64,000 nucleotides of DNA, taken from positions 691,501 through 755,500 of the forward strand of contig NZ_CP046266.1 in NCBI RefSeq assembly GCF_009720625.1. Reading direction: 5' to 3'. The translations under genes and the position numbers were made by a program. Source of the DNA: Metabacillus sediminilitoris (GTDB lineage: Bacteria; Bacillota; Bacilli; Bacillales; Bacillaceae). The notes under the pieces are model-generated. The model did not search any database. It was not told where the DNA came from and saw nothing but the letters and a program-made list of their open reading frames with translations. This document shows positions 55,514-64,000 of the stretch, one piece after another (the first letter of the stretch is position 1; each line of letters starts with the position of its first letter).

Positions 55514-55872
55514 CTACAATCAACGTTCACTTAAATAGTATCATTTTTACATATGATAACATATCAAATCACAAGGAGAGTAGTTACTTCGATATGTCTC
55601 TTGTTCGTGTCGGTTTTTATCAAATGTACGATTTTTCTTTTAAGTTGATAGATTATAAGGGGAAGGTGATCGTTTTATTTAAAAAATTGATAGATTTCAT
55701 TTCCATGCATCTGCTATTACTGTCCAGAATCAATCTTTCACATCTAAACCTATTATCTTAGTTGGAGAATTGCCTTTGAATTGTTAAATATTGACCTTTA
55801 CTATTACAATAATCCTATTTTATATATGATATATTTGTTAAGGGTTAGGTAGAAAGTAGGAGGGATATAACT
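55514..55872. other. Intergenic region before hemAT
   Basis: A 359-bp AT-rich gap. TTGACC at about 55791 with a TATTTTATA stretch 18-19 bp later is a plausible promoter for hemAT. A 54-codon frame from 55594 has its nearest AAGGAG 16 bp upstream and no recognisable product, so I did not call it. Confidence 0.4.
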
Positions 55873-57165
55873 ATGTTTTTTAAAAAAGTGAAACAATCAT
55901 ATGATAGGATCCAAATTACAAATGGGAAAGCAGCTATTAACGTTTCTCCGGGAAGTGACATTGAGAAGCAAATTCAGATGATAGCACTAACAAAAGAAGA
56001 TCTGGAGATTATTCATGCTTTACAACCGTTTGTAGCTGAAAATATTGATAAAATTGTTGGAGGGTTTTATCGCAATTTAGAGAATGAACCATCTTTATTT
56101 AAGATTATAAATGATCATAGTTCAATTGAAAGATTGAAAAAAACCCTAACTAAACATATAGCAGAAATGTTTGATGGTGTAATAGATGGAGAATATTTTG
56201 AAAAGAGAATCCGAATTGCACAAATACACGTGAGAATCGGGTTAAAAACAAAGTGGTATATGTGTGCTTTTCAGGATTTGTTCCTTTCATTAGTTGAAAT
56301 TATTGAAGAGAAGCTTATACATAAAGAAGACTATTATTTAGCAATTAAGGCTGTATCAAAAATATTAAATCTTGAACAACAATTGGTTCTTGAAGCCTAT
56401 GACGCTGAATCTGATAGATTAAGAAGACAAAACGAAGAGCAAAAGATCTTGATTAGGGAAAATGTCGCAAGTGCATCAGAAAATCTTGCAGCCATTTCTG
56501 AAGAAACGAATGCAACTTTTCACCAATTGGAAGCTCAATCTTATGAAATTGTATCCCTTGCAAATAAAGGAACAGAATTATCTATATTGGCTGAAGAACG
56601 TGCTGAAGATGGAAAAGAGCAGTTAGGTAAACAAAATGCTAATATGCAAAGTATTTCTAGTGCGGTAAATGACATATCAAAAGATGTACAGGTATTATTA
56701 GAAATCAGTAAAGAAATGCAGGAAATTGTTAACATTGTCACTAGTGTTGCAGACCAGACAAATTTATTGTCATTAAACGCTGCGATCGAAGCCGCTAGAG
56801 CCGGCGAACATGGCCGAGGTTTTTCAGTCGTGGCAGATGAAGTTCGAAAGCTTTCTGAAGAGACAAAGGTATCGGTTACGAACGTAGCTAATTTAATTCT
56901 TAATACAAATTCTCAAGTCGAAAAGTTAACACAATCGCTCGGGAAAATCAGGGATTCAGTAACGAATGGCAGCAATAGCATGAAAGAAACAGATATGCAC
57001 TTTGAAGAAATCCTTAAAACGATGAGTGAAACAAAACGTCAAAATAACAAGATTGAACATGAACTCGTTTCTTTTGTTAACGTAGTAAATGAAATCGGAA
57101 AGGCATTTGAAGAGGTTGCCTTATCTGCGGATAGTCTTACAACTATAACACATGAAATGAATTAG
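55873..57165 (+). CDS. hemAT: Globin-coupled methyl-accepting oxygen sensor HemAT
   Basis: A 430-residue protein, close to B. subtilis HemAT (432). Residues about 20-175 are a globin sensor with the proximal His119 ([12 protein letters not shown]) and the distal Tyr66 (GGFYRNL). The C-terminal half is the MCP signalling domain, with the conserved hairpin [36 protein letters not shown]. It lacks membrane helices, so it is a soluble aerotaxis receptor. ATG follows GTAGGAGGGATA. It precedes a PAS/HD-GYP gene by 18 bp. Confidence 0.94.
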   Translation: MFFKKVKQSYDRIQITNGKAAINVSPGSDIEKQIQMIALTKEDLEIIHALQPFVAENIDKIVGGFYRNLENEPSLFKIINDHSSIERLKKTLTKHIAEMFDGVIDGEYFEKRIRIAQIHVRIGLKTKWYMCAFQDLFLSLVEIIEEKLIHKEDYYLAIKAVSKILNLEQQLVLEAYDAESDRLRRQNEEQKILIRENVASASENLAAISEETNATFHQLEAQSYEIVSLANKGTELSILAEERAEDGKEQLGKQNANMQSISSAVNDISKDVQVLLEISKEMQEIVNIVTSVADQTNLLSLNAAIEAARAGEHGRGFSVVADEVRKLSEETKVSVTNVANLILNTNSQVEKLTQSLGKIRDSVTNGSNSMKETDMHFEEILKTMSETKRQNNKIEHELVSFVNVVNEIGKAFEEVALSADSLTTITHEMN

Positions 57166-57183
57166 TACTCTTAAGAGAGAGGA

Positions 57184-58203
57184 ATGGAGAAGTTGACCAA
57201 GATTGAAGAGTTGCCATTTCAACTTGAAAGTTATTTAATGCTCGGAGATGCGGTTATTATTACCGATTACAAGCATATTATTGTTAATGTAAACAAGGAA
57301 TTCGAAAAGGTAACCGGTTATTCAGGGGATTCCATAATTGGCGAACATGCTCGATTTATGAAGTCAAAGATGACACCAAAGTCAACCTACACATCACTAA
57401 AAAAGATGTTAAGTGAAGGTAAGCCGTGGTCAGGTGTGTTTGTCAATCGAAAAAAGTCCGGTGAAATCTGGCATTCGTCAATCACGATTTCTCCGATACA
57501 GGTTGGAATGGATGTGTACTTTGTTGGTGTTTTTCGTGAATTAGAACAATTAAAGCAAGGTATTTATCTCTCAGAAAATAAACGAATAGAAACACAGAGA
57601 GAATTACTTAAGGTTCTAGCTATTTCTTGTGAAATTCGTGACCCGGGCATTGAAGAACATTTATTTCGAGTACAGGAATTAACCGAAATGCTAATTACAG
57701 AACATGTTCAAAGACATCATTTAAAGATTCCAAAAAATACCGTACATCATATTATTCATTCAAGTATTCTCCATGATATCGGAAAATCCGGTATCCCTGA
57801 AGGAATCTTGTATAAACCAGGTCCATTGACAACATATGAGCGAAAAATAATTGAAATGCACCCTTTGATGGGTGTCGATATCGTTAATAAATTTTCGAAA
57901 GAATTACATTCAGAATTAATTTTTAATCAAGATATTGTACGGAATATTATTCTTTATCATCATGAAAAGTGGGATGGAACAGGATACCCGAATCAATTAA
58001 GTGGTGAGGATATTCCCTTAGAAGCGAGAATTGTAGCAGTTGTCGATGTTTACGATGCATTGACAAGCCGAAGACCATATAAAGACTCTTGGACGACAGA
58101 GGATGCACTATCTTTTATTTACGAACAAAAAGGGAAACATTTTGACCCATTCATTGTTGAAACATTTTTAGATCATTTTGAGCGTAAAGCCATCATTAGT
58201 TAA
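57184..58203 (+). CDS. PAS/HD-GYP domain phosphodiesterase or metal phosphohydrolase
   Basis: A 339-residue protein with a PAS domain (residues about 12-125, NKEFEKVTGYSGDSIIGEH), then an HD-GYP domain (HDIGKSGIPEGILYKPGPL, HHEKWDGTGYP, LEARIVAVVDVYDALTSRRPYK). The complete HD and GYP motifs predict c-di-GMP or other cyclic dinucleotide hydrolysis. ATG follows AAGAGAGAGGA. Co-transcription with hemAT suggests that oxygen sensing and second-messenger turnover are linked. Its effector partner is not visible here. Confidence 0.9.
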   Translation: MEKLTKIEELPFQLESYLMLGDAVIITDYKHIIVNVNKEFEKVTGYSGDSIIGEHARFMKSKMTPKSTYTSLKKMLSEGKPWSGVFVNRKKSGEIWHSSITISPIQVGMDVYFVGVFRELEQLKQGIYLSENKRIETQRELLKVLAISCEIRDPGIEEHLFRVQELTEMLITEHVQRHHLKIPKNTVHHIIHSSILHDIGKSGIPEGILYKPGPLTTYERKIIEMHPLMGVDIVNKFSKELHSELIFNQDIVRNIILYHHEKWDGTGYPNQLSGEDIPLEARIVAVVDVYDALTSRRPYKDSWTTEDALSFIYEQKGKHFDPFIVETFLDHFERKAIIS

Positions 58204-58244
58204 TTATTTTTTCTTTTACATTTCTATCATTTAATATATATTTC

Positions 58245-58273
58245 TAGCAATGGATGAGTTTCATCCATTGCTA
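58245..58273. terminator. Inverted repeat after the HD-GYP gene
   Basis: TAGCAATGGATGA pairs perfectly with TCATCCATTGCTA around a 3-nt loop; no T run follows, so it may not terminate efficiently. Confidence 0.6.
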
Positions 58274-58337
58274 TTACTCAAACAACAAAAGGCTGTTTAA
58301 ATGGAAGTCTCCTACTAAAGTTATCCTTATTTTTATT

Positions 58338-58557
58338 GGCTGTTTTAACAAACTTTGTTGCTATTTACTTAGTAGTGCGGAGGGGTTGATTGTAGCGAGA
58401 GATGCACGATGACCGCGGGGCGGGCGGTAAGCCTCCTCGGCGTAAACGCCTGCGGGGTCTCACCTGTCCCGCTACACCCGCAGGAGTCTCGCAATCTGCT
58501 CCAATCAACCTTAAATAGTTTTTTGCTTAAAAAACAACAATCTTTTAGAAAAGAGCC
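58338..58557 (-). repeat. Full-length GGCT-ended miniature repeat, inverted copy
   Basis: In the reverse orientation to the copy at 29.2 kb. Its ends are GGCTGTTTTAAC and GGCTCTTTTCTAA read inward, an imperfect inverted terminal pair. Core motifs are GAGACCCCGCAGGCG and TTACCGCCCGCCCCGCGG. It carries an extra GTGTAGCGGGACAGGTGAG segment not present in the 29.2 kb copy. Nothing else in 58204-58916 looks coding. Confidence 0.88.
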
Positions 58558-58916
58558 TTTTTATTAAACTCTGTTGCAATACCTACATCAAATTTCATAA
58601 CCATTCTTTTTTATTCAATAACAAGACTTCTTACTGCTTTCTATGTACGTTTCATTTTAATGGATAGAATGTATGTGAGGAAAAATGACAACATTAAGGG
58701 AAAATGAAGCATTAGAAGGTAAGGTATATATATAATTCTGAATATTCTTGTTTTCTAAGTGTTTATGAATGAAAGATAGAAGTGTTGACAAAGAATAGAA
58801 TCGATATGAATGATTTGGATACTTATTTTAATTTAATCATGTTAGATTTCAGCGAGACGGCGGAACAAGTTGGTTATCTCTACAATTTTCATAAAAAATT
58901 GGAAAGGGGATTTTTC

Positions 58917-60539
58917 ATGAGACAATTATTATGGGGAAATCCTGAAACACTTCGTCGCTTGTTATGTGAACTTGTCAGTTGGGATAGTCGAACTCTAACA
59001 GAGGGGGAACGAACATTTACTAGTAAGCTTCAAGAAAAGCTAAGAATGCTGGATTATTTCAAAAAAAATCCTGAACACTTATCACTTCATAAAGCAGACC
59101 TTGGAAGGTGTTTTGTAGGTGCATTATACAAGCATCAAGATGCAGAAGAGACAATTGTCTTAATAAGTCATTTTGACACGGTTCAAACAGATGAATATGG
59201 TGATCTTGAACCATATGCTTGTCAACCAGAGGAGTTAACAAAGATCCTTCATAATCGAAAAGATGATCTTTCCCAAGAAGCTCGAGCTGATTTAGAGTCA
59301 GGGGAGTATTTGTTCGGTCGAGGGACAATGGATATGAAAATGGGGCTTGCTATTCATATGGCTCTCATAGAAAAAGCAAGTGTTGAAGAGTGGCCGATCA
59401 ACCTTCTTTTGTTATCAGTTCCTGATGAAGAAGTGAATTCGTCAGGTATGCGAGCAGCGGTAAAACAACTTGTAGCCATTCGGGATAAATATAATCTTAA
59501 ATACAAACTGTTTCTAAATAGTGAGCCATCATTTTCACAAAAACCTGGTGATAACAAACATTATATTTATACTGGATCAATGGGAAAGATCATGCCTGCA
59601 GCTCTTTTCTATGGAAAAGAAACACATGTTGGTGAACCACTGAAAGGAATAACAGCTAATTATATCGCTTCATATCTTACACAGCTTATAGAGTGGAACC
59701 CTCTTTTTTGTGAAAGTGATCTTGGTGAAAGCACACCATTACCAGTTTCACTCCAGCAAAAAGATTTAAAAATGCAATACTCAACACAAACACCATATAG
59801 TGCAGCAGCACTTTACAATATATTTATATTGAAAAGAACCGCTCAAGATATAATGGAAATATTTGAGCAACTTGCACAAGAAGCGGCGCAAAGGTGCAAT
59901 GATGCCTATCGAGCAATTTGCCGGCGTGAACAAATTGAAGGTGTTGGTAATGTTAGAGTATTGAGATATGAGAATTTAGTTGAGCATGCTGTAGAGAAGT
60001 TCGGAACAACGTTTATTAAACAAATAAAGAGGGAAATACTCGAGAATCCTGAATGGGATGAACGGGAAAAGTCGATCAGAATTGCTGATAAATTGATGAT
60101 TCAATGCCAAGAACTAGCTCCGGCTATCATATTATTATTTGCACCGCCATATTACCCAGCTGTCAATTCGTCAAATGATCCGTTAATTATTAAATCTGTG
60201 CAATTAATGAAGGAGGCTGCAAGCAAGTTTGAGTTGGAACTTAGTCAAATTCACTACTTTAATGGGATTTGTGATTTAAGTTATGTTCAATATAAAGATG
60301 ATGCAGATGGTTTAACGATTTTTGAAAGGAATGCACCTGTCTGGGGAGATTCTTACACAATCCCGTTTGGAGAGATGCTCCAACTTCAAGCACCGGTTCT
60401 CAATATAGGGCCATTTGGCAAAGATGCACATCAACGTACGGAGCGTCTCCATATAGATAGTGGTTTTATTCATACTCCATTCATGCTTGAAAGCTTAATA
60501 AAGAGTATGTTTTTTAGTAAGCTGGAGAATGTCTGTTAA
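58917..60539 (+). CDS. M20-family peptidase, RocB-type
   Basis: A 540-residue M20 metallopeptidase fold. Metal-binding motifs: ISHFDTVQTDEYG, GRGTMDMKMGLAI and the catalytic glutamates in VPDEEVNSSG. It resembles B. subtilis RocB of arginine utilisation. The start at 58917 is preferred because GGAAAGGGGATTT precedes it; an in-frame TTG 135 bp upstream adds residues without homology evidence. No other roc genes are adjacent, so the physiological substrate is open. Terminator follows directly. Confidence 0.85.
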   Translation: MRQLLWGNPETLRRLLCELVSWDSRTLTEGERTFTSKLQEKLRMLDYFKKNPEHLSLHKADLGRCFVGALYKHQDAEETIVLISHFDTVQTDEYGDLEPYACQPEELTKILHNRKDDLSQEARADLESGEYLFGRGTMDMKMGLAIHMALIEKASVEEWPINLLLLSVPDEEVNSSGMRAAVKQLVAIRDKYNLKYKLFLNSEPSFSQKPGDNKHYIYTGSMGKIMPAALFYGKETHVGEPLKGITANYIASYLTQLIEWNPLFCESDLGESTPLPVSLQQKDLKMQYSTQTPYSAAALYNIFILKRTAQDIMEIFEQLAQEAAQRCNDAYRAICRREQIEGVGNVRVLRYENLVEHAVEKFGTTFIKQIKREILENPEWDEREKSIRIADKLMIQCQELAPAIILLFAPPYYPAVNSSNDPLIIKSVQLMKEAASKFELELSQIHYFNGICDLSYVQYKDDADGLTIFERNAPVWGDSYTIPFGEMLQLQAPVLNIGPFGKDAHQRTERLHIDSGFIHTPFMLESLIKSMFFSKLENVC

Positions 60540-60561
60540 CAAGACTGATGAAAAAAGCTTT

Positions 60562-60611
60562 AAAGTCAACTGGTAAGGTCGAATGATTACGACTTAAACA
60601 GTTGGCTTTTT
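60562..60611 (+). terminator. Terminator after the RocB-type gene
   Basis: AAAGTCAACTG pairs with CAGTTGGCTTT (one G-U pair), enclosing an inner GTCG/CGAC stem, then TTTTT. Confidence 0.8.
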
Positions 60612-60863
60612 CATGTTTTAAATTCGTTTCAACATGCTGTACCTTTTATAAAACCATGAAGGTTGAAAACATTGATCCTTACATTGTGCAAACCTATTCA
60701 TAAAGATTGGTCTAAAAAAGGATCCTAAGGGTATGCGATAGGGATAAAAGAGATTTTAAAAAGTTTAAATTAGGTGCTAAGATAAGGTATTATAGTCATT
60801 TTAAAGTAACTAAAATAAAAGAACAATAATATAGATGTTTTTTGGGTTTGGAGGGTTTTTATT

Positions 60864-61901
60864 GTGATTACTTTAGGTCCTAGAGCACTAAAGACGGGGA
60901 TATCAGTTACACTTGCTTTATATATTTGTTATTTCTTTGGATTAGAGCCGGCTGTTTTTGCTGCAATTGCAGCTGTTTTTTCAATGCAGCCTTCTATTTA
61001 TCGAACATGGAGACAAATGCTTGATCAGTTAATGACAAATACATTTGGCGCGATTATTGCTTTATTAGCAGTAAAGTTTTTGGATCAAACACCTCTTACG
61101 ATAGGTGTTGTCTTAATATTTGTTATTTTAATTAGTTTGAAACTTAAAATGGAAGGCAACATCATTTCCCTTACAATAGTGACTGTTTTAGCAATCATGA
61201 CTGCTCCTGGGAATGAGGATTGGTTGTATGCATTGAATCGTTTTACGATTATGATGATCGGAATTTTTACTGCATTTCTTATCAATGCCTTATTATTTCC
61301 ACCAAAATTTAAACAAATTTATTATCAAAAAGTACAGGAAGCATTTCAGACATTATCCTTGCTGCTTAGAACAGCCATTTCAGATGAACTAACCGAAAAA
61401 ACATTTAAAGAAAACTGGGCAATGTTAATAAAGAGTAGAGAAAAACTCGAGGAACAATACAAAATATTCGATGAAGAACGAGAGAAAATGGCTAAAATAA
61501 ATCCTTTGAATGTGAGAGAAATAGTCGTGTTCAAACAAATGTTGAAGACAATAAAGCAAGGTGAAGCTGTATTGGAAGTGATTGATGAACATTACTTTCA
61601 AAGTAAAACAAACGATGAAGAGAATCAGCTATTTGATCAGTTTCTCGAACATCTCATTAAATGCCATGAGTATTATTTGTTGAAATATGAAGGAAAAGTA
61701 AAAATTGAAGATTCTGATACGATCTCAATAAACGAAGAAGAACTAAAGCTATTTTTTGAAAAACTCTTAAATAACTACAAAGAAGACCCAGATAATAAAA
61801 TGAGAATTATATCAGTTGGAGTTTCAGTATTTGAGTATGCTTTTCAATTACAAAGATTTAATAAACTATTGGATAGTTATTTAAAGAAAACCATTTTATG
61901 A
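60864..61901 (+). CDS. Aromatic acid exporter (ArAE_1) family membrane protein
   Basis: A 345-residue protein with about five or six helices in residues 1-145 (the FUSC/ArAE domain, AIAAVFSMQPSIYRTWRQMLDQLMTN) and a soluble coiled-coil C-terminal half (about 150-345). It is the YqjA-like group of putative aromatic acid exporters in Bacillus. GTG start with TTTGGAGGGTTTT upstream. The 3' end pairs with the next bases to form a hairpin. Confidence 0.85.
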   Translation: MITLGPRALKTGISVTLALYICYFFGLEPAVFAAIAAVFSMQPSIYRTWRQMLDQLMTNTFGAIIALLAVKFLDQTPLTIGVVLIFVILISLKLKMEGNIISLTIVTVLAIMTAPGNEDWLYALNRFTIMMIGIFTAFLINALLFPPKFKQIYYQKVQEAFQTLSLLLRTAISDELTEKTFKENWAMLIKSREKLEEQYKIFDEEREKMAKINPLNVREIVVFKQMLKTIKQGEAVLEVIDEHYFQSKTNDEENQLFDQFLEHLIKCHEYYLLKYEGKVKIEDSDTISINEEELKLFFEKLLNNYKEDPDNKMRIISVGVSVFEYAFQLQRFNKLLDSYLKKTIL

Positions 61902-61921
61902 ACACAATCATAAAATGGTTT
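61888..61921. terminator. Hairpin overlapping the ArAE gene stop codon
   Basis: AAACCATTTTATGA pairs perfectly with TCATAAAATGGTTT around ACACAA; the stop codon is inside the stem. T run is absent, so termination efficiency is unclear. Confidence 0.6.
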
Positions 61922-62089
61922 GTGAAATTATTTTTAGTGTTCGCTACTGATAAAATTGTGACAGATTTCCTTGATAGGGTTAAGCGTGTCGCAGAATTTG
62001 AAAAGTAGGCAGATCGCTTTCTCTTGAATAATTACGGTAAAAGAGAATTAAACTAACTACTATCTAGCTAATCAATTAGGAGTAGAATA

Positions 62090-62932
62090 GTGAGAATAAA
62101 TCCATTTAAGAGGAAAATAAATAGAAAATCAAAGCCATTTATTGTGCTATTAATTATGCACGTAATCGTGTTAGGTTTTACTTTTATTAAAAAAAGGGAT
62201 AAAAGATATTTTGTATTATTCCTATCAAACATTGGGTTTGCATATCTTTTTGAATTTTTTGTTCTGAACTTATTCCATGGTTATACATATTATCCGAACA
62301 TATTAAAGAATAAAAAACTCGATAATTATTTGGGTGCAATATTTTCACAAGCTATATATGTTCCAATTGCTGCAACAGCCATTACAGCATTTCGATTAAA
62401 ATGGAAATGGAAATTGATTTTTTCAATCTTTTTTGTTTTGATTGAACTTCTTTTTGTTCGTTTGAAGATTTTTCGTAATAACTGGTGGAAGACAACGTAT
62501 ACTTTCTTATTTTTACTTGTATGTTTTATAGGAAGTGACAAGTGGTTTCAATTATTAAAAAAAGAACAGCCAATTGTTAAGTGGATTACCTCCTTTATGT
62601 CGATGTATACCTACAATATGAATGTCTTCTTTATCCTATCCGTATTTAAATTGCTGAAGATGGGAGATGGTGTCATTCAAACCTGGAATAAACATTTTTC
62701 CATTGTCCCTTTTTATTCCTATTTTTTAACGGCAGTTACTCTCATCACGTATAAAATGAAGTGGAAATATTCCAATCTAATGGGCGTTCTCTTTATTTCT
62801 TATATTGATTACATTTTGCTTTTAAATAAAGTATTTAAACACAAACGAACAATTATTATTTTATTTCCACTACATGTCTTCATGTTTCTTTTCTCTACAA
62901 AATTATTTACGATTATTTTTGAAGAAGAATAA
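62090..62932 (+). CDS. Multispan membrane protein, unknown function
   Basis: A 280-residue, strongly hydrophobic protein with about eight helices and Lys/Arg-rich N-terminus (RINPFKRKINRKSK). GTG at 62090 follows TTAGGAGTAGAAT. Conserved aromatics (FRNNWWKTTYTFLFL, KWKYSNLMGVLF) recall the CBO0543-type membrane proteins, but the similarity is uncertain. Base composition is more AT-rich than its neighbours. No functional partner is evident. Confidence 0.75.
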   Translation: MRINPFKRKINRKSKPFIVLLIMHVIVLGFTFIKKRDKRYFVLFLSNIGFAYLFEFFVLNLFHGYTYYPNILKNKKLDNYLGAIFSQAIYVPIAATAITAFRLKWKWKLIFSIFFVLIELLFVRLKIFRNNWWKTTYTFLFLLVCFIGSDKWFQLLKKEQPIVKWITSFMSMYTYNMNVFFILSVFKLLKMGDGVIQTWNKHFSIVPFYSYFLTAVTLITYKMKWKYSNLMGVLFISYIDYILLLNKVFKHKRTIIILFPLHVFMFLFSTKLFTIIFEEE

Positions 62933-63000
62933 AAAAAGTTAGAGACGGTGGGGCAAAAAATAATAAAGCTTGTAAACATACCTCAAGGAAAAACAGGATA

Positions 63001-63046
63001 AATCGAGTGAATAACCACAGAGGATATTCACTCGATTTTTTATTTT
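63001..63046 (+). terminator. Terminator between the two membrane protein genes
   Basis: AATCGAGTGAATA pairs with TATTCACTCGATT around an 11-nt loop, followed by TTTTATTTTT. Confidence 0.85.
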
Positions 63047-63235
63047 TCGGAAAATCCCCTAGTGAGATCTTAATTTAGGAGATATCCTCCTAAGCCTAAA
63101 AACATGTAGATAATTGAATAAGATAGACCTTAAAGAGAATCTTATTTATAAAGAAACTTTTACAAAAATTGTTTTGTAATAGGCCTGATTCAAAAACAAA
63201 GATGTATGGCTTTGTAATAGGAGGTTTTTTATCTA

Positions 63236-63802
63236 GTGGATAACGAGCAGTATTGGGAACAAATATATGAAAAAAGTGATGAGTTAAACTCATTATATTC
63301 TTCATACTGGAATCAATATTCTAATTTCGAGACTTGGCAGTTCTGGGTAGTCATTTCTTTATTAGTCATTCCACTCATATTGCTATATTTTATGTTAGAC
63401 AGAAAAAGAATTTTTGAGGTATTATTCTTCGGATATACAATCCATATGCTTTGGGGCTATATTGATCTTGCCCTTGGGCGAAACGGTTACTTTGTTCATA
63501 CATATTTTCTAACACCTGTATTGCCAATCGCGACAAACATTACTGCATCGGTACTACCTGTAGGATTCTTGCTGCTATATCAATATTGTACAAATCACAA
63601 TAAAAATTTCTATCTGTCTACATTATTGTTAAGTGCAATATTTGCATTTGGTTTTGCTGGTATTGAAAGATTTTTGGGGTTAGTGGAATTTAGAAAAGGA
63701 ATGAATCATTTTTATCTTTATTTAATTGACTTGGGGATCGTATTTATTACTTACTGGTTCACAAAGTTGATCTTAAGACTAAGAGATGTAGTACGTACTT
63801 AA
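63236..63802 (+). CDS. CBO0543-like multispan membrane protein
   Basis: A 188-residue protein with about five helices (WVVISLLVIPLILLYFML, VLFFGYTIHMLWGYIDLALG, LPIATNITASVLPVGFLLLY). The pattern of GYID followed by Tyr-rich loops fits the CBO0543-like family from Bacillus and Clostridium, whose function is unknown. GTG start, with TAGGAGG 11 nt upstream. It is separated from the previous membrane protein by a terminator, so it has its own promoter. Confidence 0.72.
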   Translation: MDNEQYWEQIYEKSDELNSLYSSYWNQYSNFETWQFWVVISLLVIPLILLYFMLDRKRIFEVLFFGYTIHMLWGYIDLALGRNGYFVHTYFLTPVLPIATNITASVLPVGFLLLYQYCTNHNKNFYLSTLLLSAIFAFGFAGIERFLGLVEFRKGMNHFYLYLIDLGIVFITYWFTKLILRLRDVVRT

Positions 63803-63831
63803 TGTATCATTGTTAGATGAAGAGGCATAAA

Positions 63832-63870
63832 AAATAAGGCTTGAGGATATATTCACTCAAGCCTTATTTT
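63832..63870. terminator. Bidirectional terminator before the final HAD gene
   Basis: AATAAGGCTTGAG pairs with CTCAAGCCTTATT around a 9-nt loop; T run on plus and A run on the other side. Confidence 0.9.
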
Positions 63871-63941
63871 TCAGGAATTAGTGTTTAAAGTACATCAAAA
63901 TTAAATAACAAGTTTATTTGCCTGTAGCTGTATTTACCTTT

Positions 63942-64000
63942 TTATTTAGCAGCTAACACATACTTCTCAATGGCATGTGCAACACCATGCTCATTATTTG
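63942..64000 (-). CDS. C-terminus of a HAD hydrolase, Cof-like, cut by window edge
   Basis: The last 18 codons read NNEHGVAHAIEKYVLAAK and a stop. The motif N-x-E/D-x-G-V-A-x-A-I is the C-terminal signature of Cof-type (HAD-IIB) phosphatases. The rest lies outside the window, so only family assignment is possible. Confidence 0.65.
   Translation of the reverse strand, partial: NNEHGVAHAIEKYVLAAK

Noticed and set aside
55141..55600. Fluoride riboswitch upstream of the crcB genes
   Set aside because: I looked for the GG.GATGG...CTGATRA...CCTAC pattern on the minus strand and saw no match.
55594..55758. 54-codon plus-strand frame before hemAT
   Set aside because: Nearest AAGGAG is 16 bp before the ATG, no known family; treated as spurious.
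60864..61901. Antisense frames within the ArAE gene
   Set aside because: They are shadows of the real coding strand.

Overview
The window looks like chromosome of a low-GC, endospore-forming Bacillaceae bacterium (Bacillus sensu lato). The evidence is strong AGGAGG-type ribosome sites with ATG/GTG/TTG starts, sporulation genes (spoVR, spoIIP) and gene order matching Bacillus subtilis. The order RluA-type synthase, yhcU, yhcV, yhcW, yhcX, glpK, pgcA, yhdB (1-9.5 kb) follows the B. subtilis yhcT-yhcX/glp/yhxB/yhdB region, with a BdbC/thioredoxin pair inserted and glpF/glpP/glpD absent. I cannot assign a species. I saw no rRNA, tRNA, CRISPR array or intact transposase.

Region by region. 1-9.5 kb: conserved housekeeping block. 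9.6-13.1 kb: secreted M14 carboxypeptidase, a DUF3889 protein, then divergent nsrR/hmp for nitric oxide detoxification. 13.1-17.8 kb: a persulfide/sulfane-sulfur regulon (CstR, TusA, DsrE, two single rhodaneses, a TusA-rhodanese fusion, a rhodanese/metallo-beta-lactamase persulfide dioxygenase, a TauE exporter) with five copies of one ATACC-N5-GGGTA operator. 18.0-19.3 kb: two unknown proteins plus a ferritin-like protein. 19.6-36.9 kb: a C-P lyase pathway (phnF D C E E ... G H I J K M, acetyltransferase, L, PHP phosphoesterase). It is split in the middle by an oppositely oriented operon encoding a Tat-exported flavin amine oxidase, a Sec-exported RidA and their own TatA and TatC. 37-41.3 kb: spoVR and two spoIIP paralogues with small ORFs. 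41.4-52.7 kb: a metal and redox stress island (CcdA-like protein with an in-frame stop, CopZ, CopA, YdhK, membrane proteins, a BNR-type lipoprotein, a two-component system, an AbrB-type regulator, ChrA, a PCYCGC lipoprotein). 52.8-55.5 kb: flavin monooxygenase, paired fluoride channels with a coupled Cys-rich small protein, and YnfA. 55.9-64 kb: HemAT oxygen sensor with a PAS/HD-GYP protein, a RocB-type peptidase, an ArAE exporter, two multispan membrane proteins and the end of a HAD hydrolase.

The main points of interest are: (1) the self-contained secreted amine oxidase/RidA/TatAC operon inside the phosphonate locus, with repeat copies on both sides; (2) the five-operator CstR regulon; (3) a PHP phosphoesterase that probably replaces PhnP and PhnN; (4) a mobile miniature repeat family (four copies) with GGCT ends; (5) two adjacent reading frames near the copper genes, each interrupted by an in-frame TAA; (6) a glpK leader in which the only visible terminator lies about 30 bp before the start codon.
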